A stretch of DNA of 64,000 nt. Origin: Streptomyces sp. NBRC 109706 (lineage in GTDB: Bacteria; Actinomycetota; Actinomycetes; Streptomycetales; Streptomycetaceae). This document shows, piece by piece, positions 34,825 to 42,497 of this stretch (its first letter is position 1; each line of letters opens with the position of its first letter). The notes beneath the pieces are model-generated. The model did no database searches and was not told the origin of the DNA. It saw nothing but the letters and a program-made list of their open reading frames with translations. The stretch covers positions 1 through 64,000 of the forward strand of contig NZ_BBOM01000012.1 of NCBI RefSeq assembly GCF_000974485.1, read 5' to 3'. The translations under genes and the position numbers were made by a program.

Positions 34825-36423
34825 ATGACGCGAGCAGGCGACAGGGACAACGGTGTAGCGATGGGCCGACGCGCCCTGCTGCGCGGCGCGGCCACCGCGT
34901 CGGCGGCGCTGGCGCTGCCGACGGGGGCGACGCTGTTCGGCGCGGCCCCCGCCCAGGCGCTCGGCGGCCGGCCGGCCGCGAACTGGGGAGTCCAGGTGGG
35001 CGACGTGGGCACCTCGTCCGGGCTGGTCTGGGTCCGCTCCGACCGACCGGCCCGCATGATCGTCGAGACCTCGGCCACCGAGTCCTTCCGCGACCCGCGC
35101 CGCTTCGCCGGGCCGCTGATCGGCCCCGACACCGACTTCACCGGCACCACCCGGCTGCGCGGCCTCGAATCCGGCCAGCAGATCCACTACCGGGTGCTGC
35201 TCGCCGACCCGGACGACCACCGCCGCACCGGCCGCCCGGTCAGCGGCACCTTCCGCACCGCGTCGGAACGACGCCGGGACGGGGTCCGTTTCGTCTGGTC
35301 CGGCGATCTGGCCGGCCAGGGCTGGGGCATCAACCCGGACATCGGCGGCTACCTCGCCTTCGCCGAGATGCGCGCGCTCGACCCGGACTTCTTCCTCTTC
35401 AGCGGCGACACCGTCTACGCCGACGGACCGCTCACCGCGCGGGTCGCCCTGCCCGACGGCCGGACCTGGCGCAATATCACCACCCCGGAGAAGGCCAAGG
35501 TCGCCGAGACCCTGGCCGAGTACCGGGGCAACTTCCGCTACAACCTCCAGGACGAGAACCTTCGCCGGTTCAACGCCCAGGTACCGTCGATCGTCCAGTG
35601 GGACGACCACGAGGTCACCAACAACTGGTACCCGGGCGAGCTGCTGGCGGACGACCGCTACACCGAGAAGTCCGTCGACCGGCTCGCCGCCCGCGCCCGC
35701 CGGGCGTTCGGCGAGTACTTCCCCATCGGCACCCTGCGCCCCGGCGAGCGCGAACAGCGGGTGCACCGGGTGGTCCACCACGGGCCGCTGCTGGACGTCT
35801 TCGTCCTCGACATGCGCACCCACCGCGACGCCAACTCGCCGAACCGGCAGCCGGAGAACGTCCAGGGCATCCTGGGGCGCGAACAGCTCACCTGGCTCAA
35901 ACGGGAGTTGGCCAGGTCCCGTGCCGTCTGGAAGGTGATAGCCGCCGACATGCCCATCGGACTCGTGGTCCCGGACGGCGACACCGACTTCGAGGCCATC
36001 GCCAACGGCGACCCGGGCGCCCCGCTCGGCCGCGAACTGCAGATCGCCGAGCTGCTGCGCTTCGTGAAACGGCAGCGGATCACCGGCACCGTCTGGCTGA
36101 CCGCCGACGTGCACTACACCTCGGCCCAGCACTACCGCCCCGAACTGGCCGCCTTCGGCGACTTCGCGCCGTTCTGGGAGTTCGTCACCGGCCCCCTGAA
36201 CGCCGGTTCCTTCCCGGCCAACGCGCTGGACGGCACGTTCGGCCCCGACCGCGTCTTCGTCAAGGCCCCCGAGACGGCCAACGTCTCCCCCGCCGAGGGC
36301 TACCAGTTCTTCGGCGAGGTCGCCATCGACGGCGACGGCGGCGAACTGACCGTGCGACTGCGCGAGGTCGGCGGCGGCGTGCTGTTCAGCAAGACGCTGA
36401 GCCCGGGGCGCGTCGGCCAGTGA
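34825..36423 (+). CDS. phoD: PhoD-type alkaline phosphatase, Tat-exported
   Basis: The 532-residue protein has a twin-arginine signal (GRRALLRGAATASAALALP, residues ~14-32). A PhoD N-terminal beta domain (~50-145) follows, then the metallophosphatase domain. Metal-binding signatures are VRFVWSGDLAGQGWG, FLFSGDTVYADGP, IVQWDDHEVTNNWYPGE and GTVWLTADVHYTSAQHY. PhoD enzymes are calcium/iron phosphodiesterase-phosphomonoesterases that scavenge phosphate and can degrade teichoic acids. The ATG at 34825 follows GGTGCCCGAGG; a later Met at residue 13 would still leave a Tat signal. No clear PHO box was recognised upstream. Confidence 0.9.
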   Translation: MTRAGDRDNGVAMGRRALLRGAATASAALALPTGATLFGAAPAQALGGRPAANWGVQVGDVGTSSGLVWVRSDRPARMIVETSATESFRDPRRFAGPLIGPDTDFTGTTRLRGLESGQQIHYRVLLADPDDHRRTGRPVSGTFRTASERRRDGVRFVWSGDLAGQGWGINPDIGGYLAFAEMRALDPDFFLFSGDTVYADGPLTARVALPDGRTWRNITTPEKAKVAETLAEYRGNFRYNLQDENLRRFNAQVPSIVQWDDHEVTNNWYPGELLADDRYTEKSVDRLAARARRAFGEYFPIGTLRPGEREQRVHRVVHHGPLLDVFVLDMRTHRDANSPNRQPENVQGILGREQLTWLKRELARSRAVWKVIAADMPIGLVVPDGDTDFEAIANGDPGAPLGRELQIAELLRFVKRQRITGTVWLTADVHYTSAQHYRPELAAFGDFAPFWEFVTGPLNAGSFPANALDGTFGPDRVFVKAPETANVSPAEGYQFFGEVAIDGDGGELTVRLREVGGGVLFSKTLSPGRVGQ

Positions 36424-36458
36424 CCGGCGCCCGGCCCCGGTGGTGGTACACCTGAACG

Positions 36459-36677
36459 GTGGCACCGAACACCGAGGACGACCAGCCGGCGCTGCTCCCC
36501 GACCCGGAGGAGCGGCGCCGGCCGCCGGTGCACTGCCGCCTCTGCGGACGGCCACTGCGCGACCGGGAGGCCAGGACCTGGGGCCTCGGGCCCGAATGCC
36601 GCGCCAAGCTGGCGCTGCGCACCGCGCCACCGCCCCCGGAACGGCCCGTGGACCAGGACCCGCTACCCGGCCTCTGA
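36459..36677 (+). CDS. DUF6011 domain small zinc-finger-like protein
   Basis: A 72-residue protein (GTG start) with a compact Cys motif VHCRLCGRPLRDREARTWGL followed by GPECRAKL: three cysteines plus nearby polar residues in the pattern of DUF6011. It lies just after phoD, and its last 15 bp overlap the end of the convergent acetyltransferase gene. Function unknown; the short conserved domain supports it as real. Confidence 0.75.
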   Translation: MAPNTEDDQPALLPDPEERRRPPVHCRLCGRPLRDREARTWGLGPECRAKLALRTAPPPPERPVDQDPLPGL

Positions 36678-37337
36678 GCCGGCGCCGTCCGCCGGCGCGA
36701 GGCCGAAGAGCGGCAGACAGGGTGCCAGCCCGACGATCTCCACGGGGACGCGGCGATGCGCCGCCCACCGCTCCCTGGACAGCCGCAACCGGCGTTGCGT
36801 CACCGGCCCGCCACGCACCACCAGACGCGCGATCCCGTCCTCCTCGTAGCCGAGCTTGGCGGAGACGGCCAACGAGGCGACGTTGTCCTCCATGGCGCTG
36901 GTGACCGCTTCGCTGGCGTTCAGGCCGACAAAGGCCAACTCCAGCACGGCCGCCCGCATCTCGGTGCCGAGCCCGCGCCCCTGGTGCGCCAGGCCCAGCC
37001 AGGAGCCGCTGCTCGCCTGCCGCAACACCGGGAACCGCTCGCCCCCCAACGCCTGTTGCCCCACCTGCCGGCCGTCCTCGAAGACCGAGAACCCCAACTC
37101 CCAGCTCTCCGGGGAGAAGGCGGCCCACCGCGACCAGTTGTACTGGATGACGGACCGCGGCTGCTCCGCCACGGGGGTGTCCGTCCACGGCACGTTGAAC
37201 GGCATCACGGACGGATCGTGCACACCGTCCGCCGCCAGCTCGGCCAACCCGGCCAACTCCTCCGGGTCCGGCAGCCGCAGCTCCAACCTGGGAGTACGCA
37301 GTCGTAGGCCCGCCAGGGGCCAGTGATCCAGCAACAT
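36663..37337 (-). CDS. GNAT family N-acetyltransferase
   Basis: The 224-residue protein has a GNAT domain at ~10-185: LRTPRLELRLPDPEELAGLA at the start, the acetyl-CoA pyrophosphate loop in LAHQGRGLGTEMRAAVLELA (~118-137), and the late SAMEDNVASLAVSAKLGYEE motif typical of RimJ/RimL-type enzymes. The substrate is unknown. It starts with ATG at 37337 and converges with the DUF6011 gene, overlapping its end. Confidence 0.88.
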   Translation of the reverse strand: MLLDHWPLAGLRLRTPRLELRLPDPEELAGLAELAADGVHDPSVMPFNVPWTDTPVAEQPRSVIQYNWSRWAAFSPESWELGFSVFEDGRQVGQQALGGERFPVLRQASSGSWLGLAHQGRGLGTEMRAAVLELAFVGLNASEAVTSAMEDNVASLAVSAKLGYEEDGIARLVVRGGPVTQRRLRLSRERWAAHRRVPVEIVGLAPCLPLFGLAPADGAGSEAG

Positions 37338-37445
37338 GCCCCATTCTGTGCGGGGCGAAGGACCGCCCGCACCGGCATTTCCACCGGTGCGGGCGGCCGG
37401 GGCCTCGGCGTCAGCGTCAGCGTCGGCCTCGGCGTCGGCGTCCGC

Positions 37446-38207
37446 TCAGTTGAACGAGGACGAGAAGGAGTTCAACGCCAGCCCGGCGCCGTTCTCCCAC
37501 GGCTCGAAACCGGCCTGGACGCTGGTGATGTACCAGGACGGATCGGCCAGCCCATGGGCGACCGTCACGTCGACGAAGTCCAGCACGTCGAACTGGAGGC
37601 TGTTCAGCGCCGACGGGGCGACAAACGAGATCACGTCGTTGCCGCCGTTGTGCCCCGTCCAGACCTCCCACTGCTGACCGGCCACCTGCGCGGTCCCGGT
37701 CTGGCTGCCGATGGGCTGGATCGGTCCCACGCGGTTGAGCCAGATCATGATCTCGGTCTCGCTCACCCCGGTGGTCTGCGGCTCCGGGTCCAGCCAGATG
37801 TCGTAGGAGGCGTTGTAGGACGCGTTGTCCACATAGGTGTAGGAGACGCTGCTGGGCGCGCTGTTGATCTCACCCACCCGCAACGGCAACCGGGTGCCGG
37901 GCGCACAGGTGCCGTAGTGGCAGCCGTCGAAGACGGACGGGTACGACTTGGGCGCCCCGTTGGTCGGCACGCTGCCGTCCGCCTGGACCAGCTGGAACCC
38001 GCTGTCGGTGACGTTGATGCACTGCTGCTCGTTGGTGCCCCAACGGTTGTTCTGCGCGATATAGCGCCCCTGGATGACGGTGGTGCCGTACTGGTCACAG
38101 ATCAGCTCGTCCGCCTGCGCGGTACCGGGCGACAGGGTCAGCATCGCCGCAGCCATGCCGATGGCGGCGGGAATCGCGGTCGCGAGCAGGCGCTTTCGAG
38201 ATGCCAT
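37446..38207 (-). CDS. secreted GH12 endoglucanase (cellulase)
   Basis: The 253-residue protein has a signal peptide with likely cleavage after AQA (residues 30-32). The rest is a family GH12 jelly roll. The nucleophile is E152 in TEIMIWLNRVG and the acid/base is E235 in QAGFEPWENG. Substrate-site aromatic segments include NNRWGTNEQQCI and PSVFDGCHYGTCAPGT. It hydrolyses internal beta-1,4 bonds of cellulose or related glucans outside the cell. It has only the catalytic domain, with no cellulose-binding module, unlike the larger CelB-type enzymes. GGAGGAGC precedes the ATG. A promoter and a perfect CebR operator lie directly upstream. Confidence 0.93.
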   Translation of the reverse strand: MASRKRLLATAIPAAIGMAAAMLTLSPGTAQADELICDQYGTTVIQGRYIAQNNRWGTNEQQCINVTDSGFQLVQADGSVPTNGAPKSYPSVFDGCHYGTCAPGTRLPLRVGEINSAPSSVSYTYVDNASYNASYDIWLDPEPQTTGVSETEIMIWLNRVGPIQPIGSQTGTAQVAGQQWEVWTGHNGGNDVISFVAPSALNSLQFDVLDFVDVTVAHGLADPSWYITSVQAGFEPWENGAGLALNSFSSSFN

Positions 38208-38244
38208 GGTGCTCCTCCGTGGGGAAACGTGGGGGGTTTGTCCA

Positions 38245-38258
38245 TGGGAGCGCTCCCA
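38245..38258. promoter_or_regulatory. CebR operator
   Basis: TGGGAGCGCTCCCA is the exact 14-bp palindrome bound by CebR, the cellobiose/cellotriose-responsive LacI-type repressor of Streptomyces cellulose utilisation. It lies 38 bp before the GH12 start codon and just downstream of the predicted transcription start, where repressor would block elongation. Confidence 0.92.
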
Positions 38259-38272
38259 AATATGCCCGGCGG

Positions 38273-38301
38273 ACACTATGCGCATCTTCTTCCACTGGCA
38301 A
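38273..38301 (-). promoter_or_regulatory. GH12 gene promoter
   Basis: On the minus strand TTGCCA (38301-38296) and TAGTGT (38278-38273) are separated by exactly 17 nt. Transcription would start near 38266, placing the CebR box at about +8 to +21. Confidence 0.65.
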
Positions 38302-38632
38302 GAGGTCGCGTCGAATACTGTCGAACAAGGCCGGCGCCCCGGCTGGCCCATGCGGGGGGAGCGCGGCCGCGCTCCGCGCGGGGTGCGGCGACGGCGCGCG
38401 GCACGCCGGCTTTGCGCGCGGGGGCCGCACCGCGCCTGCGGCTGCGACCGCAGCCCGGCGAGTTGCCCGGTTGGGCCCGGGACGGCCCACGCCGCAGGCG
38501 GACGGGCGCCGGGCGTAGGCGCGCGGGCGCCACGTGGCACCCACCACCCGGCGGGTTCTTCCGTCAGGCCCCCGCCTGCCCGCACCGCCAACGGAAGAGG
38601 GATCCATACCTCCGAGGCGGGACTCGCGCCTG
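38302..38632. other. non-coding GC-rich stretch between GH12 promoter and CRISPR array
   Basis: No credible gene is seen in these 330 bp. It contains an 18-bp perfect palindrome, GGAGCGCGGCCGCGCTCC, near 38358-38375 and several short GC-rich inverted repeats. Around 38566-38600 there is a segment that may be a heavily decayed CRISPR repeat. No remnant of a cas gene was recognised. Confidence 0.45.
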
Positions 38633-39092
38633 CGGGATACCCCACTCCTGCGGGGAGGAGAACGAAGACGGGACCGGCGCTATGACCGGGCCCCCGCAGC
38701 ACCCCCGATCGCGCGGGCAAGCGGCTACGGGAGTTCTCGTCCAGATCCATGATCACGAATACACCCGGGTGCCCCGCTCCTGCGGGGAAGAGCGCCAACT
38801 GATAGCCGGCCACCCGGACATCGGCGGGACACCCCACTCGCGCGAGGAAGAGGCCGTCACCTGCCGCCCGGCCGTGCGCGAGGCCGTACTCCCGCTCGCG
38901 CAGGGAAGAGTTGTCGCCCTGGGCCCGCAGCCCGGCGGGCACCGGAACACCCCCACTCGCGCGGGGAAGACCTCTCCGACGAGGCGCTGCGCCGCGAGAC
39001 CGGAGGAACACCCCCGCTCGCGCGGGGCATACTCCGGGCCGCGATCAACGAGGACCGGGAGCACGGAACACCCCCGCTCGCGCGGGGCATAC
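38633..39092 (-). CRISPR. degenerate orphan type I-E CRISPR array, about eight repeats
   Basis: Repeats of about 27-29 nt recur every ~57-70 bp, mostly near 61. Their approximate starts are 38633, 38695, 38766, 38825, 38882, 38943, 39004 and 39064. The best copies read CGGAACACCCCC, then GCTCGCGCGGGG (ACTCGCGCGGGG in the 38943 copy), then AAGAC or CATAC on the plus strand. On the minus strand this is the Streptomyces type I-E form (CCCCGC..GCGGGG stem, ending GTGTTCCG). Intervals are mostly 31-33 nt and differ from each other. The copies at 38943, 39004 and 39064 are nearly intact; those to the left carry many substitutions and one-base deletions, as expected for the leader-distal end. No cas genes lie in the window. 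Confidence 0.85.
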
Positions 39093-39186
39093 GCTTTCCG
39101 ACCTGGGCTTAGGGCCGCCGGTTCGCCGGTTCGGCGGTTCCTTGTCGTTGGTGTGGTCGTAGGGCGAAGTAGATCCCGGGCTTTCG

Positions 39187-39228
39187 GCCCGGTGCCTCGC
39201 GCGACGGCCGTCGCGCGAGGCACCGGGC
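39187..39228. terminator. 42-bp perfect palindrome, probable bidirectional terminator
   Basis: GCCCGGTGCCTCGCGCGAC (39187-39205) and GTCGCGCGAGGCACCGGGC (39210-39228) pair over 19 bp, and the four central bases GGCC are themselves palindromic. It lies 49 bp beyond the ugd stop, between ugd and the CRISPR array. Confidence 0.75.
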
Positions 39229-39277
39229 ACCGTACGCCGGCCCGTGGCTGGGCGCCGCGCAGCGGAGCGCGCAGTGG

Positions 39278-40618
39278 TCAGGCTCGGGGGCGGCCGAGGG
39301 CGCGGAGGGTCCAGTCGGATTTGCGCCAGAGCGTGGCGTCGAGGGTGTTGCGGCCGTCCAGGATGTGGCGGCGGGAGACGACCTCGCCCAGGGTCTCCGG
39401 GTCAAGCTCCTGGAACTCCCGCCACTCCGTGAGATGCAGCAGCACATGCGCGCCCCGCGCGGCCTCTATCGCGGAGTCGGCGTACCGCAGGGTGGGGAAG
39501 ACGGCGCGGGCGTTGGCCATGGCCTTGGGGTCGTAGACCGTCACCTCGGCGCCCTGGAGGTGGAGTTGGCCGGCGATGTTGAGCGCCGGGGAGTCGCGCA
39601 CATCGTCGGTGTCCGGTTTGAAGGCGGCGCCCAGCACGGCGATCCGCTTGCCCAGCAGCGAGCCGTCCAGCGCCTCGCGGGCCAGCTCGACCATCGAGGC
39701 GCGGCGCCGGACGTTCAGGGAGTCGATCTCCCGCAGGAACTGCAGGGCCTCCGAGGCTCCCAGCTCGCCCGCCCTGGCGACGAAGGCGCGGAGGTCCTTG
39801 GGGAGGCAGCCGCCGCCGAAGCCGATGCCGGAGCGGAGGAACTTGGGCCCGATGCGTTCGTCGTGCCCGAGGGATTCGGCGAGCTTGACCACGTCTCCGT
39901 CCGCGACCTCGCAGATCTCGGCCATCGCGTTGATGAAGGAGATCTTGGTGGCGAGGAAGGCGTTGGCCGCCGTCTTGACCAGCTCGGAGGTGGGCAGGTC
40001 GGTGACGATGAACGGGGTGCCCTCGGCGATCGGCACCGCGTACACCTCGCGGAGCAGGGTCTCGGCGCGTTCGCTGGTGGTGCCGACGACGATCCGGTCT
40101 GGGTGCAGGGTGTCCCGGACCGCGAAGCCCTCCTGCAGGAACTCGGGGTTCCAGGCCAGCTCGGCGCCCTCGCCGGCGGGCGCCAGCTCGGCGATCCGGC
40201 GGGCCAGCCGCGCGGCGGAGCCGACCGGGACCGTGGACTTGCCGACCACCAGCGTCGGCCGGTCCAGATGGGGGGCGAGCGATTCGACGGCGCTGTCGAA
40301 GTGCGTCATGTCACAGCCGTACTCGCCGGCGCGCTGGGGGGTGTTGACGCAGATGAAGTGCACATCGCCGAAGGCGGCGACCTCGGCGAAGGAGGTGGTG
40401 AAGGAGAGGCGGCCCGATGAGCCGGGGAGGCCCACCACATGCCGGCGCAGGATCTCCTCCAGGCCGGGCTCGTACATCGGCGCGACGCCCTGGGACAGCA
40501 GCTCGACCTTGGCGGGGACGACATCGAGGCCGATCACCTCGAACCCCAACTCCGCCATGGCCGCGGCGTGTGTGGCGCCGAGATAGCCGGTACCGATCAC
40601 CGAGATCTTCTGAGGCAT
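39278..40618 (-). CDS. ugd: UDP-glucose 6-dehydrogenase
   Basis: The enzyme oxidises UDP-glucose to UDP-glucuronate with NAD, giving a precursor for acidic surface polysaccharides. The 446-residue product begins MPQKISVIGTGYLGATHAAA, with the Rossmann GxGxxG at residues 9-14. The catalytic cysteine is C271 in GIGFGGGCLPKDLRAF, and the C-terminal UDP-binding domain contains GAAFKPDTDDVRDSPALNI. Related GDP-mannose or UDP-ManNAc dehydrogenases share these features, but the motif set fits UDP-glucose best. Start ATG at 40618. A palindromic terminator follows. Confidence 0.92.
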   Translation of the reverse strand: MPQKISVIGTGYLGATHAAAMAELGFEVIGLDVVPAKVELLSQGVAPMYEPGLEEILRRHVVGLPGSSGRLSFTTSFAEVAAFGDVHFICVNTPQRAGEYGCDMTHFDSAVESLAPHLDRPTLVVGKSTVPVGSAARLARRIAELAPAGEGAELAWNPEFLQEGFAVRDTLHPDRIVVGTTSERAETLLREVYAVPIAEGTPFIVTDLPTSELVKTAANAFLATKISFINAMAEICEVADGDVVKLAESLGHDERIGPKFLRSGIGFGGGCLPKDLRAFVARAGELGASEALQFLREIDSLNVRRRASMVELAREALDGSLLGKRIAVLGAAFKPDTDDVRDSPALNIAGQLHLQGAEVTVYDPKAMANARAVFPTLRYADSAIEAARGAHVLLHLTEWREFQELDPETLGEVVSRRHILDGRNTLDATLWRKSDWTLRALGRPRA

Positions 40619-40819
40619 GGACCCGAGCATAGACGGATGCCCCTGTCGGCAAGCTCACCTATCCACAGGCCCCGGGTAACCCTAGGATCAAGTTACTTAA
40701 CGGTCATGAACCAGCAGGACGGTTCACATCGACGCGCGGTCCGGCAGGAAGCGCGGTCGGCGCCGGGGCGTCCGCCGGTTCGGCCGATTCGGCCTCTTCG
40801 TTCGCAGGGAGTGAGACAG

Positions 40820-41980
40820 GTGGCAGGAGCCGGGGACTTCGACCTCTACCGGCCGGCGGAGGAGCACGAGATGCTCCGCGCGTCGGTTCGAGCGCTGGCC
40901 GAGGCGAAGATCGCGCCGCATGCGGCGGATGTGGATGAGTCGGCGCGCTTCCCGCAGGAGGCTTTGGACGCGCTGGTCGCCAACGACCTGCACGCCGTGC
41001 ACGTACCGGAGGAGTTCGGTGGCGCCGGCGCCGACGCGCTGGCCACGGTGATCGTGGTGGAGGAGGTCGCCCGGGTCTGTGCGTCGTCCTCGCTGATCCC
41101 GGCGGTGAACAAGCTGGGCTCGCTGCCGGTGATGCTGGCCGGTTCGAAGGAGCTGCAGGCCCGCTATCTGACGCCGCTGGCCAAGGGCGACGCGCTGTTC
41201 TCCTACGCGCTCTCCGAACCGGACGCCGGCTCGGACGCCGGGGGGATGAAGACACGGGCGGTGCGCGACGGCGACCACTACGTCCTGAACGGCGTCAAGC
41301 GGTGGATCACCAACGCGGGCACCTCCGAGTACTACACGGTCATGGCCGTCACCGATCCGGAGAAGCGGACCAGGGGCGGGATCTCGGCCTTTGTGGTCGA
41401 GAAGAGCGACGAGGGCGTCTCGTTCGGCGCCCCCGAGCGCAAGCTGGGGATCAAGGGGTCGCCGACCCGCGAGGTGTATCTGGACAACGTGCGGATCCCG
41501 GCGAGCCGGATGATCGGGGCCGAGGGCACCGGATTCGCGACCGCGATGCGCACGTTGGACCACACCCGGATCACCATCGCCGCGCAGGCGTTGGGCATTG
41601 CCCAGGGCGCGCTGGACTACGCCCAGGGGTATGTGCGCGAACGCAAGCAGTTCGGCAGGCCGGTGGGTGACTTCCAGGGCATCCAGTTCATGCTGGCCGA
41701 CATGGCGATGAAGCTGGCCGCGGCCCGGCAGCTCACCTATGCGGCCGCGGCCAGGTCCGAGCGGGAGGACGACGACCTCACCTTCTATGGTGCGGCGGCC
41801 AAGTGCTACGCCTCGGACGCGGCGATGGAGATCACCACGGACGCCGTGCAGCTGCTCGGCGGCTACGGCTTCACCCGGGACTATCCGGTGGAGCGGATGA
41901 TGCGGGACGCCAAGATCACACAGATCTACGAGGGCACCAACCAGGTGCAGCGCATCGTGATGGCGCGCAACCTGCCCTGA
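40820..41980 (+). CDS. acyl-CoA dehydrogenase
   Basis: A 386-residue FAD enzyme of the acyl-CoA dehydrogenase family. It has the N-terminal helical domain (~10-120), the FAD-contact YALSEPDAGSDAGGMKTRA and WITNAGTSEYYTVMAVT in the beta domain, and the C-terminal domain with catalytic Glu at ~371 in QIYEGTNQVQRIVMAR. It probably introduces the double bond of a short- or branched-chain acyl-CoA; specificity cannot be read from sequence. I take the GTG at 40820 (VAGAGDFDLYRPAEE) because AGGGAG lies 8 nt upstream and the length is normal. An ATG at 40706 would add 38 unusual Arg/Pro-rich residues. Confidence 0.93.
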   Translation: MAGAGDFDLYRPAEEHEMLRASVRALAEAKIAPHAADVDESARFPQEALDALVANDLHAVHVPEEFGGAGADALATVIVVEEVARVCASSSLIPAVNKLGSLPVMLAGSKELQARYLTPLAKGDALFSYALSEPDAGSDAGGMKTRAVRDGDHYVLNGVKRWITNAGTSEYYTVMAVTDPEKRTRGGISAFVVEKSDEGVSFGAPERKLGIKGSPTREVYLDNVRIPASRMIGAEGTGFATAMRTLDHTRITIAAQALGIAQGALDYAQGYVRERKQFGRPVGDFQGIQFMLADMAMKLAAARQLTYAAAARSEREDDDLTFYGAAAKCYASDAAMEITTDAVQLLGGYGFTRDYPVERMMRDAKITQIYEGTNQVQRIVMARNLP

Positions 41981-42041
41981 GCCGACCGCTGGTCACAGCC
42001 TCGCACGCCGGATTGTCAGTGCCACGTGTGAGGCTGTGGCC

Positions 42042-42452
42042 ATGGAGCAGACGGAGAGTCAGGCAGGTCGGGAGAGCGGGGCGCGGAGCGTGGTGCGGGC
42101 CCTGTGGGACCGCATGCAGGCGCGGGACTGGGCCGGCGTGCGGGAGGTGCTGGCGTCCGATGTGGTGGTGGAGTGGCCGGCCAGCGGGGAGCGGATCGTC
42201 GGCCGGGAGAACTACGTCGGTCTGAACGCGGAGTATCCCGAGGGCTGGTCGATCAGGGTGCTGCGGCTGGTCGAGGAGGGCGATGTGGTGGTCTCCGAGG
42301 TCGAGGTGCCGCATGTGGAGTCCGGAATACATCGGGTGGCCTCGTTCTGGACGGTGCGGGACGGGCTGATCACCGCCGGCCGGGAGTACTGGACGGAGTA
42401 CGGCTCCGATCCGGTGCCGGCCTGGCGGGAGCGCTTCGTCGAGCGCATGTGA
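42042..42452 (+). CDS. SnoaL-like/NTF2 fold protein
   Basis: The 136-residue protein (MEQTESQAGRESGARSVVRA) shows the cone-like alpha+beta barrel pattern of the SnoaL/NTF2 superfamily: helix LWDRMQARDWAGVREVLASD, strand VVVEWPASGERIVGRENYVG, and the late strands VSEVEVPHVESGIHRVASFW and GLITAGREYWTEYG. Such proteins are cyclases, isomerases or ligand binders; no catalytic residues can be named here. An in-frame GTG at 42036 is an alternative start. It follows the acyl-CoA dehydrogenase by 61 bp and may be co-transcribed. Confidence 0.8.
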   Translation: MEQTESQAGRESGARSVVRALWDRMQARDWAGVREVLASDVVVEWPASGERIVGRENYVGLNAEYPEGWSIRVLRLVEEGDVVVSEVEVPHVESGIHRVASFWTVRDGLITAGREYWTEYGSDPVPAWRERFVERM

Positions 42453-42458
42453 GGCCGT

Positions 42459-42493
42459 CCGGCCCGGGGCGGCCGGGCGCCGTGCCGGGCCGG
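42459..42493. terminator. hairpin between convergent genes
   Basis: CCGGCCCGG (42459-42467) pairs with CCGGGCCGG (42485-42493) between the SnoaL-like gene and the convergent tetR gene. The 17-nt loop is itself GC-rich. Confidence 0.5.
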
Positions 42494-42497
42494 CGGT

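Noticed and set aside
34651..37344. 897-residue minus-strand frame across phoD
   Set aside because: It lies antisense to phoD, DUF6011 and the GNAT gene, with no recognisable domain; the Tat signal and metal motifs are on the plus strand.
38533..39230. Short ORFs with repeated PRASGGVP / NTPARAG peptides
   Set aside because: They are translations of the CRISPR repeats and not genes.
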